Both the position numbers and the translations under genes were made by a program. From positions 1 through 14,119 of the forward strand of contig JASJEI010000166.1 of NCBI GenBank assembly GCA_030064795.1: 14,119 nucleotides of DNA, read 5' to 3'. This document shows positions 1 to 6,630 of this stretch, in pieces; positions within the stretch are counted from its first letter, which is position 1; every line of letters starts with the position of its first letter. Source of the stretch: Pleurocapsa sp. MO_226.B13 (GTDB taxonomy: Bacteria > Cyanobacteriota > Cyanobacteriia > Cyanobacteriales > Xenococcaceae). Under the pieces are notes generated by a model that saw only the letters and a program-made list of their open reading frames with translations, was not told where the DNA came from and ran no database searches.

Positions 1-2039
1 AAGAAACGCTCACACAGAAGTGGCACAACCCAACTTCAACCACTCACCTTGGCCCTCGCTCCACAGGCTGCTTAGTCGTTAACCGAACAGTATTGAGAGA
101 TAATGGGGTATCACTACTCACTATATTCGGCGCATCTAATATTTCAGTTGAACAAGTTCAATTTGAGACCACAGGAACTCCTCAGCCGGGAGATACCTTT
201 ATGTCAATGATTGCCTTGACCATCTGTCAAAATGTGAAGATCAGGCGCTGCAAATTAGAAATCAAAATACTTAGTCCAGAATCCTTAGCGGCTGCAATTA
301 CTGCTGTAGTTTGTGTAGACACAGATATTAGTGAAAATTATATTCTCAATACAGTTGTGGGGGTATTGACGGAATATTGTGTCAATTTTTCAATATCATC
401 TAACCGAATTCAGGGACCTAGCTTGCCTATTCTTAATATCGTGATTCCTCTAGGATGGGTTTGCATTCAGATTAATAAAATTCCGTATCCTTCTCCTGAC
501 CTGAAGCTTGGTGACTGCCACATAGAAAATAATTATATTGAAAATCACCTCGTAGGTATGTACCTAGGATATTCAATCCAGCACTCTTGGGTTAAGAATA
601 ATACTGTCAGCCGTCCAGTATTATCAACTCTTGAGAAGAATGTTAAGGATCTACTCTATCCAGTCTTAATTCAATATGCATCAGGCTTTGTTTTCCAAAA
701 TGAAGCTTCTTACCTATATGGCATCATTATTGCCGCCTCTAACTGTACTGTTACTGAAAACATTCTTAACCTCGAAAGCGAAATTTATGGAGGAATGCGC
801 ATTCTGAGTTCATCAAATAGTATTGAAAATAATCAATTTTACCGAACTACTTCTTCGAGCTATCGTCCTACTAATTTCAATTTAGATCTACTGCCAATCG
901 GTATATTTGTCAATTCATATCAGGGCCTTAAGTCAAACGACTGTATCATCAGTCAGAATACTTTCAGTGGAAAGTTATTTGGCATATGGTCTCTTGAATC
1001 TGAAGACTTAATAATCTCAAGAAATCGACTGAAATCTCAGCAAACAACACCTTCAGATTTCCCAATCCTTGTTCGCAATGCCAAAAGTATAGTTGTTGAG
1101 AACAATCAGCTTGAGCATTTTTTATTTGGGATTTCACTGGATTCCTGCCAAGCTTGTAGAATATCGAATAACAAACTCACAAATGGCTCCGTAGGTATCA
1201 CTGCTATCAAAGTAGAAGCTTTAGAAGTATCGCAGAATGTAGTTCAGAATATGCGTCTTTGTGGGTTAGCTGGCGGCATAGATCCTAAGACGTTGGGCGG
1301 AATCTTCGTGCCTAGCCTGAGCGGGTTTACAAAGATCGGTCATAATCGCTTTACTAATTGTGGCTATGACGTCTCTTCAGTGGGTACAGGTATTCTTCTT
1401 TCTGGCTCTGGGGATGTCTGTGTGGAGTCTTGTGAAGTAATCGATACAGGAATTAATCCAACCAAAGGCGAAGCTGGTTCCGCTACCTATTGGGGAATTG
1501 CTATCGGGCTAGTGCCAAGATGCCAAATCAGGAATAATGTCGTTAGTTACACAGCGCAAGATGCTAATAAACTGCCTTCGAACGGTAAAGAGCATCGCTC
1601 ATTATTTATTGGAGGATGGATGATATTTTTTGGAGGATGGATGATGCCCTTGCGATTAGGCTGGCTACCTTATAATTTCCTAGCTGGTAGTGCAGAAATC
1701 ACAAATAATGTATTTTCTGGGACTGGAAAGACTCACTTAGTGCACCTTGGTTTCCCACCAATCGGGTTTGAAAAAGTCACTTTTAGCAACAATCAGTGTT
1801 TCCATTTCAGCACAAAGGTTGTTAATCCTCCTGGTTTGGAAGCAACTGTTTGCCTTTGGGGGACACATATCATCTTCATGGGGAACCATGTGAAAGCTGA
1901 TACGCTAGAATTTAACTCATTAAGTCTTAGTAATTCGCTGAAGGCAAGCATCCTTGGTAATATTATGACAGGGACAGTAATCAGGTATAGCACAATAATT
2001 CCTGACCAATGGGAAAACTTTAACTATATAAACACATGA
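1..2039 (+). CDS. Parallel beta-helix repeat protein, 5' end outside window
   Basis: The reading frame is open from position 3 with no stop, so the gene starts upstream of the window. A TTG at 93 is only an internal possible start, giving 648 residues. The protein repeats short units of the form I-x-x-N-x-(I/V/L) and NN-x-(I/L/F), for example ISSNRI, IENNYIENH, ISRNRL, VVENNQLEH, ISNNKL and VSQNVVQN. This is the signature of right-handed parallel beta-helix (PbH1-type) proteins, where stacked asparagines form ladders. Such folds occur in polysaccharide lyases, epimerases, adhesins and phage tail-spikes. No catalytic motif was recognised and the N-terminus is missing, so secretion cannot be judged. 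Near residues 505-530 (counted from the TTG) the repeats are interrupted by a hydrophobic Trp/Gly/Met-rich stretch encoded by a short tandem duplication. It probably shares a transcript with the coiled-coil gene 19 bp downstream. Fold is fairly sure; function is unknown. Confidence 0.8.
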   Translation, partial: ETLTQKWHNPTSTTHLGPRSTGCLVVNRTVLRDNGVSLLTIFGASNISVEQVQFETTGTPQPGDTFMSMIALTICQNVKIRRCKLEIKILSPESLAAAITAVVCVDTDISENYILNTVVGVLTEYCVNFSISSNRIQGPSLPILNIVIPLGWVCIQINKIPYPSPDLKLGDCHIENNYIENHLVGMYLGYSIQHSWVKNNTVSRPVLSTLEKNVKDLLYPVLIQYASGFVFQNEASYLYGIIIAASNCTVTENILNLESEIYGGMRILSSSNSIENNQFYRTTSSSYRPTNFNLDLLPIGIFVNSYQGLKSNDCIISQNTFSGKLFGIWSLESEDLIISRNRLKSQQTTPSDFPILVRNAKSIVVENNQLEHFLFGISLDSCQACRISNNKLTNGSVGITAIKVEALEVSQNVVQNMRLCGLAGGIDPKTLGGIFVPSLSGFTKIGHNRFTNCGYDVSSVGTGILLSGSGDVCVESCEVIDTGINPTKGEAGSATYWGIAIGLVPRCQIRNNVVSYTAQDANKLPSNGKEHRSLFIGGWMIFFGGWMMPLRLGWLPYNFLAGSAEITNNVFSGTGKTHLVHLGFPPIGFEKVTFSNNQCFHFSTKVVNPPGLEATVCLWGTHIIFMGNHVKADTLEFNSLSLSNSLKASILGNIMTGTVIRYSTIIPDQWENFNYINT
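1609..1645 (+). repeat. In-frame 21-bp-period tandem duplication
   Basis: The 16-mer TTGGAGGATGGATGAT occurs at 1609-1624 and again at 1630-1645, exactly 21 bp apart. The period preserves the frame and encodes GGWMIFF followed by GGWMMPL in the beta-helix protein. It looks like a recent small duplication that makes an unusually hydrophobic loop. Confidence 0.8.
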
Positions 2040-2058
2040 AGTAAAATGAGGCCAAGCC

Positions 2059-2349
2059 ATGGATTTCAAAGAAATGGAAAACATGTTAAAAATGCATTCT
2101 GATTTTGTCGGCAACTTGCAACAACAAATCATGCAGGCTGTAAAAGATCAAAACATTTCAGAGCAAAATATTTCAGAACTTACTTCACAAAATAGGGAAG
2201 ACGTTCTCATTCAAGCTCGGCAACAACTTGATGCTGTTATTTCAGAGAAAGAAGAAGCAATCCGTCGCTACGATGAGGTGATTTGTCGTCAGCAAGAACT
2301 TATTTCTCAATTAGAACGGGACATTAGTTCCGATCGAGATGCTGATTGA
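2059..2349 (+). CDS. Small coiled-coil protein
   Basis: A 96-residue protein with no recognised family. It is almost entirely helical in character: charged and glutamine-rich heptad-like stretches run from about residue 15 to 92 (for example LQQQIMQAV, LDAVISEKEEAIRRY, QQELISQLERD), predicting a single long coiled coil. It has one Cys (residue 76), no signal peptide and no membrane segment. ATG at 2059 is preceded by GAGG at 2048-2051, 7 bases away. It begins 19 bp after the stop of the beta-helix gene, so the two are probably co-transcribed and the protein may be a partner or oligomerisation factor for it. That role is inference from position only. Existence is likely; function is unknown. 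Confidence 0.65.
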   Translation: MDFKEMENMLKMHSDFVGNLQQQIMQAVKDQNISEQNISELTSQNREDVLIQARQQLDAVISEKEEAIRRYDEVICRQQELISQLERDISSDRDAD

Positions 2350-2460
2350 CCTACAAAACTCAATAAGTTATGTATGAAGTTGTATATCGCAGTTCAGGAT
2401 CTTTGCAAATTGCGAAAGGCGATCGCTTTTTTGAGGAGATCGTTTTGAATGAGCAGGGCA

Positions 2461-2481
2461 GCTCCAGGTAATTGCTGGAGC
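2461..2481 (+). repeat. Perfect 7-bp stem hairpin downstream of the coiled-coil gene
   Basis: GCTCCAG (2461-2467) pairs with CTGGAGC (2475-2481) across a 7-base loop. No T-run follows on either strand, so it is not a classical intrinsic terminator. It could be a transcript-end stabilising hairpin for the two-gene unit that ends at 2349. Confidence 0.4.
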
Positions 2482-2525
2482 AGGAAAAAGAATTCTATTG
2501 GATATGATGTGGCTTTGATTAGATG

Positions 2526-2574
2526 GTTGTAACAGGTATAAACTCCATATCATAAATATTATACCTGTCACAAC
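2526..2574. promoter_or_regulatory. Long interrupted palindrome abutting a start codon
   Basis: GTTGT-a-ACAGGTATAA (2526-2541) is mirrored by TTATACCTGT-c-ACAAC (2559-2574): 15 paired bases per arm with one mismatch, and a 17-bp AT-rich centre. It ends one base before the ATG at 2576 of the broken gene that follows. Position and symmetry suggest an operator for that gene, a translation-blocking hairpin, or the end of a mobile element. The sequence alone cannot choose between these. Confidence 0.5.
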
Positions 2575-2575
2575 T

Positions 2576-2803
2576 ATGCCAAAGACCAAAAGCTAGGCTA
2601 CTAAGCCTAAAGGCGGACGAGGGCGGCGAGCCAACTACGAAACTAAAACTGTCCGAATTCCGCTGCCATTGCTCAAAGAAGTAGAAATTCTACTCGAACG
2701 TTTCTATCAAGAAAACGCCTCATACGAGAAACTACCAACTTCGGGAAGTTGGTGGCAGATATTAGGGCCCACCTTCCGCACGTCAAAATGTAAGATGAAG
2801 TAA
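2576..2803 (+). pseudogene. Broken gene, possible N-terminal part of a cyanobacterial J-domain-type protein
   Basis: From the ATG at 2576 the frame reads MPKTKS, then an in-frame TAG (2594-2596), then about 57 sensible residues: a basic Gly/Arg stretch (KPKGGRGRRANYETKTVRIP), a helix (LPLLKEVEILLERFYQ) and a GSWWQILG ending near 2767. After this the sequence loses coherence and stops at 2801-2803. From memory, cyanobacteria have proteins with such a basic N-terminus and a PLPLL helix followed by a W-W/Y-x-(I/V)-L-G-V motif that opens a J domain. That assignment is a recollection, not a search result. The early stop plus truncation marks it as a remnant. Whatever removed its 3' part lies between 2768 and the inverted repeat at 2825. 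Confidence 0.55.
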
Positions 2804-2824
2804 TCGGCAGAATCGGCAGAAAAA

Positions 2825-2881
2825 GGCGTTTGCGTAGCAAGCGAACCAAGAATAACGCGCTTGCCGTCCAGTTTTGTGAAC
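2825..2881 (+). repeat. Left copy of a 57-bp inverted repeat
   Basis: This stretch matches the reverse complement of 3796-3852 at 53 of 57 positions with no gaps, by manual alignment. It starts GGCGTTTGCGTAGCAAG and contains a shared GAACCAAGAATAACGCGC core. With its partner it encloses the 222-aa HTH gene, leaving 914 bp between the copies. It resembles the dispersed GCGTAGCAAGC-type short repeats seen in cyanobacterial genomes, but the length and near-identity are unusual. No clear target-site duplication flanks the pair. Confidence 0.85.
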
Positions 2882-2938
2882 GAAATCCCTAAATAGCTGA
2901 TAAACGAGCGTGATAGCTTCCCTAGCTTTAGCCCTGGT

Positions 2939-3607
2939 ATGGAATCATTAGACCGAAGTAAAGAAAAAGAATTAAAGGATAAACGATTGCTAAACCGTTT
3001 ACGCCTGGCAACTACAAGAGTCAAAGATGTTGAGCGAGAACGAATCTGGGCGATCGCTTCAGCTCATGCTGAAGGTTTATCAATCAGAACAATAGCTAAA
3101 GTCACAGGCTTAAGTTCGAGCCGTGTCCATCAACTGTTACACACTGATGAAGCAGATCGAATTCCTGACTGGCTGAACGATCTATCAGCTTCTAATAGCA
3201 GAATGGATACAGAATCAGATGGTCAGCAGAAACGCTCGCTATCTGAATTACAGCAAGAGTTAGCAGATGAAGGGGAAGTGCTGCGTTGGTGTATCGAATG
3301 GTTGGAGAAATTAGCTCTTGGAGAAAAAGTGGTGGTCAATCTCCGTGCCTCAATTGACCCCAGAACAGCTTATGTAGGTATCGATCGCTCGTGGGTATTG
3401 CGAGTACTGAAGCGAGTTGCTGCCAATCTCGATCAATTATCGGGGAATCTTTTTCCCACTGAAGAGAGCGAAGTGGAATCAAATCCAATCATTGAGGGTG
3501 TTAAACTTCGACATCGTCTCGCTGAACCAGAGCCAGAATTGTCATCGCTTACTCACCGCGAACAACGAGCTATTTTGAGGGAAAAGATGGGGTTGCCACC
3601 AATGTAA
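2939..3607 (+). CDS. Helix-turn-helix protein within an inverted-repeat-bounded segment
   Basis: A 222-residue protein of unknown family. Residues 45-68 (EGLSIRTIAKVTGLSSSRVHQL) form a good helix-turn-helix of the resolvase or sigma-region-4 type, preceded by a strongly charged helix (residues 5-38). The middle (about 100-130) is helical and acidic, and the tail (about 200-222) is charged, ending in LREKMGLPPM. No recombinase or transposase catalytic motif is visible. ATG at 2939 is the only ATG in the open frame (an in-frame TAG lies about 45 bp upstream), but no Shine-Dalgarno sequence precedes it, so the 5' end may be altered. It sits alone between two near-identical 57-bp inverted repeats and next to a truncated gene, so it may be cargo of a small mobile unit. 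Its product probably binds DNA; its targets are unknown. Confidence 0.7.
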   Translation: MESLDRSKEKELKDKRLLNRLRLATTRVKDVERERIWAIASAHAEGLSIRTIAKVTGLSSSRVHQLLHTDEADRIPDWLNDLSASNSRMDTESDGQQKRSLSELQQELADEGEVLRWCIEWLEKLALGEKVVVNLRASIDPRTAYVGIDRSWVLRVLKRVAANLDQLSGNLFPTEESEVESNPIIEGVKLRHRLAEPEPELSSLTHREQRAILREKMGLPPM

Positions 3608-3628
3608 AGTGGTCGAGTAGCAAAGAAT

Positions 3629-3644
3629 TACAGCGATCGCTGTA
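3629..3644. repeat. HIP1-centred perfect palindrome
   Basis: TACAGCGATCGCTGTA is a 16-bp perfect palindrome built on the HIP1 octamer GCGATCGC, 21 bp after the stop of the HTH gene. It is typical of cyanobacterial DNA. It might act as a weak hairpin at the transcript end, but there is no T-run. Confidence 0.6.
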
Positions 3645-3727
3645 CTAGTTAAACTCTAGTTTATTTGGTACAGAAAATTGGAACGAGATTTCAATAGTTT
3701 GAGGGGTCTAATTCTCGGAGGGTTTAA

Positions 3728-3859
3728 AAGGTACACAAAGATGAATTACTCAATAATCTCTGGAAAGTAGATGCAGTAAACCTTTGCTCTGTTTTGTCCA
3801 CTAAATTGGACGGCAAGCGCGTTATTCTTGGTTCACTTGCTACGCAAACGCCGATTTGA
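3728..3859 (+). other. Short open frame containing the right inverted-repeat copy, possible coding remnant
   Basis: Between a TAA at 3725-3727 and a TGA at 3857-3859 the plus strand reads 43 residues without a start codon, ending in TKLDGKRVILGSLATQTP-I. The left repeat copy read on its minus strand gives the same 18 residues. Three of the four base differences between the copies are synonymous in this frame. This suggests both repeats derive from a protein-coding sequence of unknown identity. It is not annotated as a gene because it lacks a start and a recognisable family. Confidence 0.35.
3796..3852 (-). repeat. Right copy of the 57-bp inverted repeat
   Basis: This is the reverse-complement partner of 2825-2881 with 4 mismatches. 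It lies in the 400-bp space between the HTH gene and the fumarylacetoacetase operon, whose transcription converges on it. The remainder of 3608-4008 holds the HIP1 palindrome and, possibly, a tiny minus-strand ORF. Confidence 0.85.
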
Positions 3860-3881
3860 GCTTTTTCAACGTGCCTGAGAA

Positions 3882-4016
3882 TTAGGCTCCATCATAATAC
3901 TCTTGTTCTGTAAGTGAAGTCCAAACTTGGCTTAATTTGCGCTGCAAAATGTTACCCAAAATACCCCGTTTTTGAACTACGCCAAAATTAGTTGTTTCCA
4001 GAGTTTTTCTATCCAT
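3882..4016 (-). CDS. Possible 44-residue ORF overlapping the end of fahA
   Basis: The ATG at 4016 overlaps the fumarylacetoacetase stop by 8 bases, an arrangement that fits translational coupling. The 44-residue product (MDRKTLETTNFGVV to SLTEQEYYDGA) is basic in the middle and has plausible codon use, but no family was recognised. No good Shine-Dalgarno lies at the right distance; a GGAGG sits too far upstream. A longer in-frame version from 4067 would run further inside fahA and is less credible. It could equally be chance. Confidence 0.3.
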   Translation of the reverse strand: MDRKTLETTNFGVVQKRGILGNILQRKLSQVWTSLTEQEYYDGA

Positions 4017-5349
4017 TATAATTTCTTGCAACAGAACCTCCAATAACTCTACCCCGACACTCGCCAAAACCGATTCTGACGTAACCTTTTTGTTGGCAAT
4101 ATCCCCGCAGAATTACTTCATCATCATCTTCCAGAAATGAGCGCATCTCTCCAGTTGGCAGTTCGATCGGTTGAGAGCCTCGGCGAGTAATTTCAAGCAA
4201 AGAACCTTGAGTGTCTGGCTCAGCACCCGAAATAGTTCCACTGGCTAAAAGATCTCCTGGACGTAGATTGCAGCCATTACTAGTATGGTGAGTCAGCATT
4301 TGGACAATTGTCCAGTACATTTCCTTTAAGGAACCTCGACTTAAACGTAACGGTGCAATTTTTTGTTGGCGCATTTGTGCCGAACTTAACAGTAACTCAA
4401 CCGTGAGGTTAATACCACCCAGTCGCTCATTTTGAGGTGAGTAGAGATAGGGGAGTGAAGCGGGATCTCCTTGAGGACGAGCCCAAGCAGGACAGCGAAA
4501 AGGTGCTAAAGCTTCTAAAGTAACTATCCAAGGTGAAATGGTAGTGGCAAAACTCTTGCCTAAGAATGGTCCAAGAGGCTGATACTCCCAGGCCTGAATA
4601 TCTCTTGCCGACCAGTCGTTAACCAAGCAGAGTCCGAAAATATGTTCTTCTGCGGTTTTAATCGAGATAGATTTTCCTAGATCGTTACCAGAACTGACGA
4701 AGAATCCAACTTCTACTTCATAGTCTAGAAGCTGAGAATAGCCAAAACTAGGAGCTGATTCCTGAGAACTCTTACGCTGTCCTTGAGGTCGTTTGATATT
4801 AGTACCACTAACAACTACAGAAGATGCGCGTCCTTGATAGCCAACAGGAACATATTTATAGTTGGGTAATAGAGGGTTATCTGGGCGAAATAGCTTGCCC
4901 ATGTTGGTAGCGTGAAAAATAGAGGCATAAAAATCGGTGTAATCACCAATATTAACAGGTAGTAGCAACTCTGCCTCAGTCATAGGTATAAGAATTTTGG
5001 TTTCTAAGGGAGGTGGCGAACCATTTAGGCGTAGTAATTCACTCAAACGTCGGCGCCAAGCAGAAGTCGCCCAACTTCCCAAAGCCATTAAGGGATTCAA
5101 ATTAGGCTGGATACAAGCTGCTTGCAAAGGTTCGGGCAGTTCCTGAAACAGCCCTAATTGTTGACAGGCAAATAAATCGAGAATGCGATCGCCTATGGCT
5201 ATACCAATGCGAGGGGTTTCAGTTTTATCTCGATATCGAAACACACCAAAAGGCAGATTTTGAATCGGAAAATCAGTTTCGTTTTGATTGGCTGATTCTA
5301 CCCAACTGCGTAAATTAGGGTCATGAGTGCTATCTATTGCTCGATTCAT
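4009..5349 (-). CDS. fahA: Fumarylacetoacetase
   Basis: Hydrolyses fumarylacetoacetate to fumarate and acetoacetate, the last step of tyrosine/homogentisate degradation in the cytoplasm (EC 3.7.1.2). At 446 residues it is close to the length of full eukaryotic-type FAH. The N-terminal SH3-like part (about 1-125) is followed by the catalytic FAH fold. By alignment from memory to mouse FAH, the key residues are all present: Asp139 and His146 (DYTDFYASIFHATNMG; mouse D126, H133), Arg155, Glu211 and Glu213 (LDYEVEVGFF; metal), Asp245 and Gln252 (VNDWSARDIQ), Lys265 (LGKSFATT) and Thr372 (ASGTISGAEPDT). The start codon ATG overlaps the TGA of the upstream 295-aa gene by 4 bp (5346-5349), so the two are surely co-expressed. 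The gene looks intact and functional. Confidence 0.95.
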   Translation of the reverse strand: MNRAIDSTHDPNLRSWVESANQNETDFPIQNLPFGVFRYRDKTETPRIGIAIGDRILDLFACQQLGLFQELPEPLQAACIQPNLNPLMALGSWATSAWRRRLSELLRLNGSPPPLETKILIPMTEAELLLPVNIGDYTDFYASIFHATNMGKLFRPDNPLLPNYKYVPVGYQGRASSVVVSGTNIKRPQGQRKSSQESAPSFGYSQLLDYEVEVGFFVSSGNDLGKSISIKTAEEHIFGLCLVNDWSARDIQAWEYQPLGPFLGKSFATTISPWIVTLEALAPFRCPAWARPQGDPASLPYLYSPQNERLGGINLTVELLLSSAQMRQQKIAPLRLSRGSLKEMYWTIVQMLTHHTSNGCNLRPGDLLASGTISGAEPDTQGSLLEITRRGSQPIELPTGEMRSFLEDDDEVILRGYCQQKGYVRIGFGECRGRVIGGSVARNYNG

Positions 5350-6233
5350 AATAACTGTAACTCTCCAAGCTCATCTAGAGGCTCTTGAAAGGAACAAGAA
5401 CCAAAGGAACGTAAAAAATACTGCCGCGCCTGTTGTAGTTCTGCAAGATTAAGAAGACGATCTTTCCATGCAATATTGTCTTCTTGGAATTGAAAACTGC
5501 TAATAGATGATTCTTGCAAGACTATTAGTGCCTCTGACTGGGTTAATTTTTGCCCATAAACTAAGGCAGTTAAGATACTCAGGTTAAGAAAACCCTGCAT
5601 GGAAGTAGAAAAGCAATTTGTCTCGTAACTTACATAATATTTGCCTGGTAAAGGATGATGCAGTCCCGCCGTTGCTTTAAAGGGAACTTGAACTTCTCCA
5701 CTGGCAAAAATAAATTGACAAAGCCGATTTGCACTGGGAAAAGCTCCAGCAGTTAAACCTCCCGTACGAATTTTAGCTGATGCCTTCGTCCCCTTTAGTA
5801 CTGTTAAATATGTAGCTAAATTTTCAGACAGAGGAATTTCAAAAAAAGATTCAATCCCATTCGGGCAATGAAGAATTGCTCGTTTAATTTCTTTGGGAAG
5901 AAGCGGTTTAAATTCAACAGAGTCAATCCTGAGTAGATCGCTATTATTAAAAGCTTGAATTTGCTTCAGTTCTGATTCCCAATCGTCAGACAGAATAACG
6001 CTGAGTGACCAGGGGCTAATTATAGTATTCTCTGAAGATCTATCTGCCAGCAGTTTTTCTAACTCTGCTAACCGAGAGGCAGGGACTACAAAGCGACCTA
6101 ACAACCAATTGTCGTGAGTTTGATGATATTGAACGTAATTTGCGATCGCTTCTTTCAGATTAAGCTTTGCTGGAGGAAAAAGCCCAGCGTAATCCACAAT
6201 TGATGATAGAAGTACTTTTAAGGATGAGAACAT
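5346..6233 (-). CDS. Conserved protein translationally coupled to fumarylacetoacetase, reaction unknown
   Basis: A 295-residue soluble protein without signal peptide or membrane segment. Recognisable blocks are VDYAGLFPPAKL (residues 13-24), WLLGRFVVPASRL (43-55), KIRTGGLTAGAFPS (154-167) and FKATAGLHHPLPG (185-197). The alternating strand/helix character with Lys, Arg, His and Gly-rich loop motifs in the C-terminal half suggests a TIM-barrel-type enzyme; the lysines in KIRTGG and FKATAG and the His pair in GLHHP are candidate active-site residues. Its stop overlaps the fahA start (ATGA), so it very likely works in the same pathway. The ATG at 6233 has a Shine-Dalgarno GAGG 8 bases upstream (6242-6245 on the opposite strand). 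No maleylacetoacetate isomerase or homogentisate dioxygenase is visible nearby. A role in the step before FAH is inference only. Confidence 0.85.
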   Translation of the reverse strand: MFSSLKVLLSSIVDYAGLFPPAKLNLKEAIANYVQYHQTHDNWLLGRFVVPASRLAELEKLLADRSSENTIISPWSLSVILSDDWESELKQIQAFNNSDLLRIDSVEFKPLLPKEIKRAILHCPNGIESFFEIPLSENLATYLTVLKGTKASAKIRTGGLTAGAFPSANRLCQFIFASGEVQVPFKATAGLHHPLPGKYYVSYETNCFSTSMQGFLNLSILTALVYGQKLTQSEALIVLQESSISSFQFQEDNIAWKDRLLNLAELQQARQYFLRSFGSCSFQEPLDELGELQLL

Positions 6234-6630
6234 TAAGATCGCCTCTATATTAATTATGGCGTTGAACGCATATTTTAGAGAGAGCGGAAATTGACCTCTG
6301 ATAAGTTGCGAACTTTCTCAAGTCTTACTTTTGCCAGTAGAGACTAAAAGTCAAGTCAAAGCTAGATAAATTGGCATTTTGATAGCAAGTGTATAGAAAA
6401 CCGCTCTATAATAAAATTATATATCGATACATATTTATTCGTTTTTGTCAAAGATAAAGTCGAACAATTCAGGGAAAACGCACACACTTATTAACATTTA
6501 AGGAAGATTAAAAATCAGCCCAAAAAATCGAGGTAGAATGCTGCCAACTTCTTGTATTAAGTGTTCTCATCGAGCATGAACTCATCGTCACTAACATCTG
6601 TTGAAACTCATTTTCGTTCTTTATGAGAAT
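6234..6630. other. Intergenic region upstream of the fahA operon
   Basis: About 400 bp between the fahA operon and the prenyltransferase gene, both on the minus strand. It should hold the promoter of the fahA unit near 6250-6330 and the transcript end of the prenyltransferase. No convincing -35/-10 pair, riboswitch, terminator hairpin or ORF was found. An AT-rich stretch lies at 6405-6445. Confidence 0.6.

Noticed and set aside
2370..2471. 33-residue frame MYEVVYRSSGSL... after the coiled-coil gene
   Set aside because: No ribosome site, no recognised family, ends within a hairpin; too short to support as a gene.
2707..3024. 105-aa minus-strand frame across the left repeat
   Set aside because: It overlaps the HTH gene start and the broken gene in antisense; only the repeat portion looks protein-like, and that is reported as a repeat.
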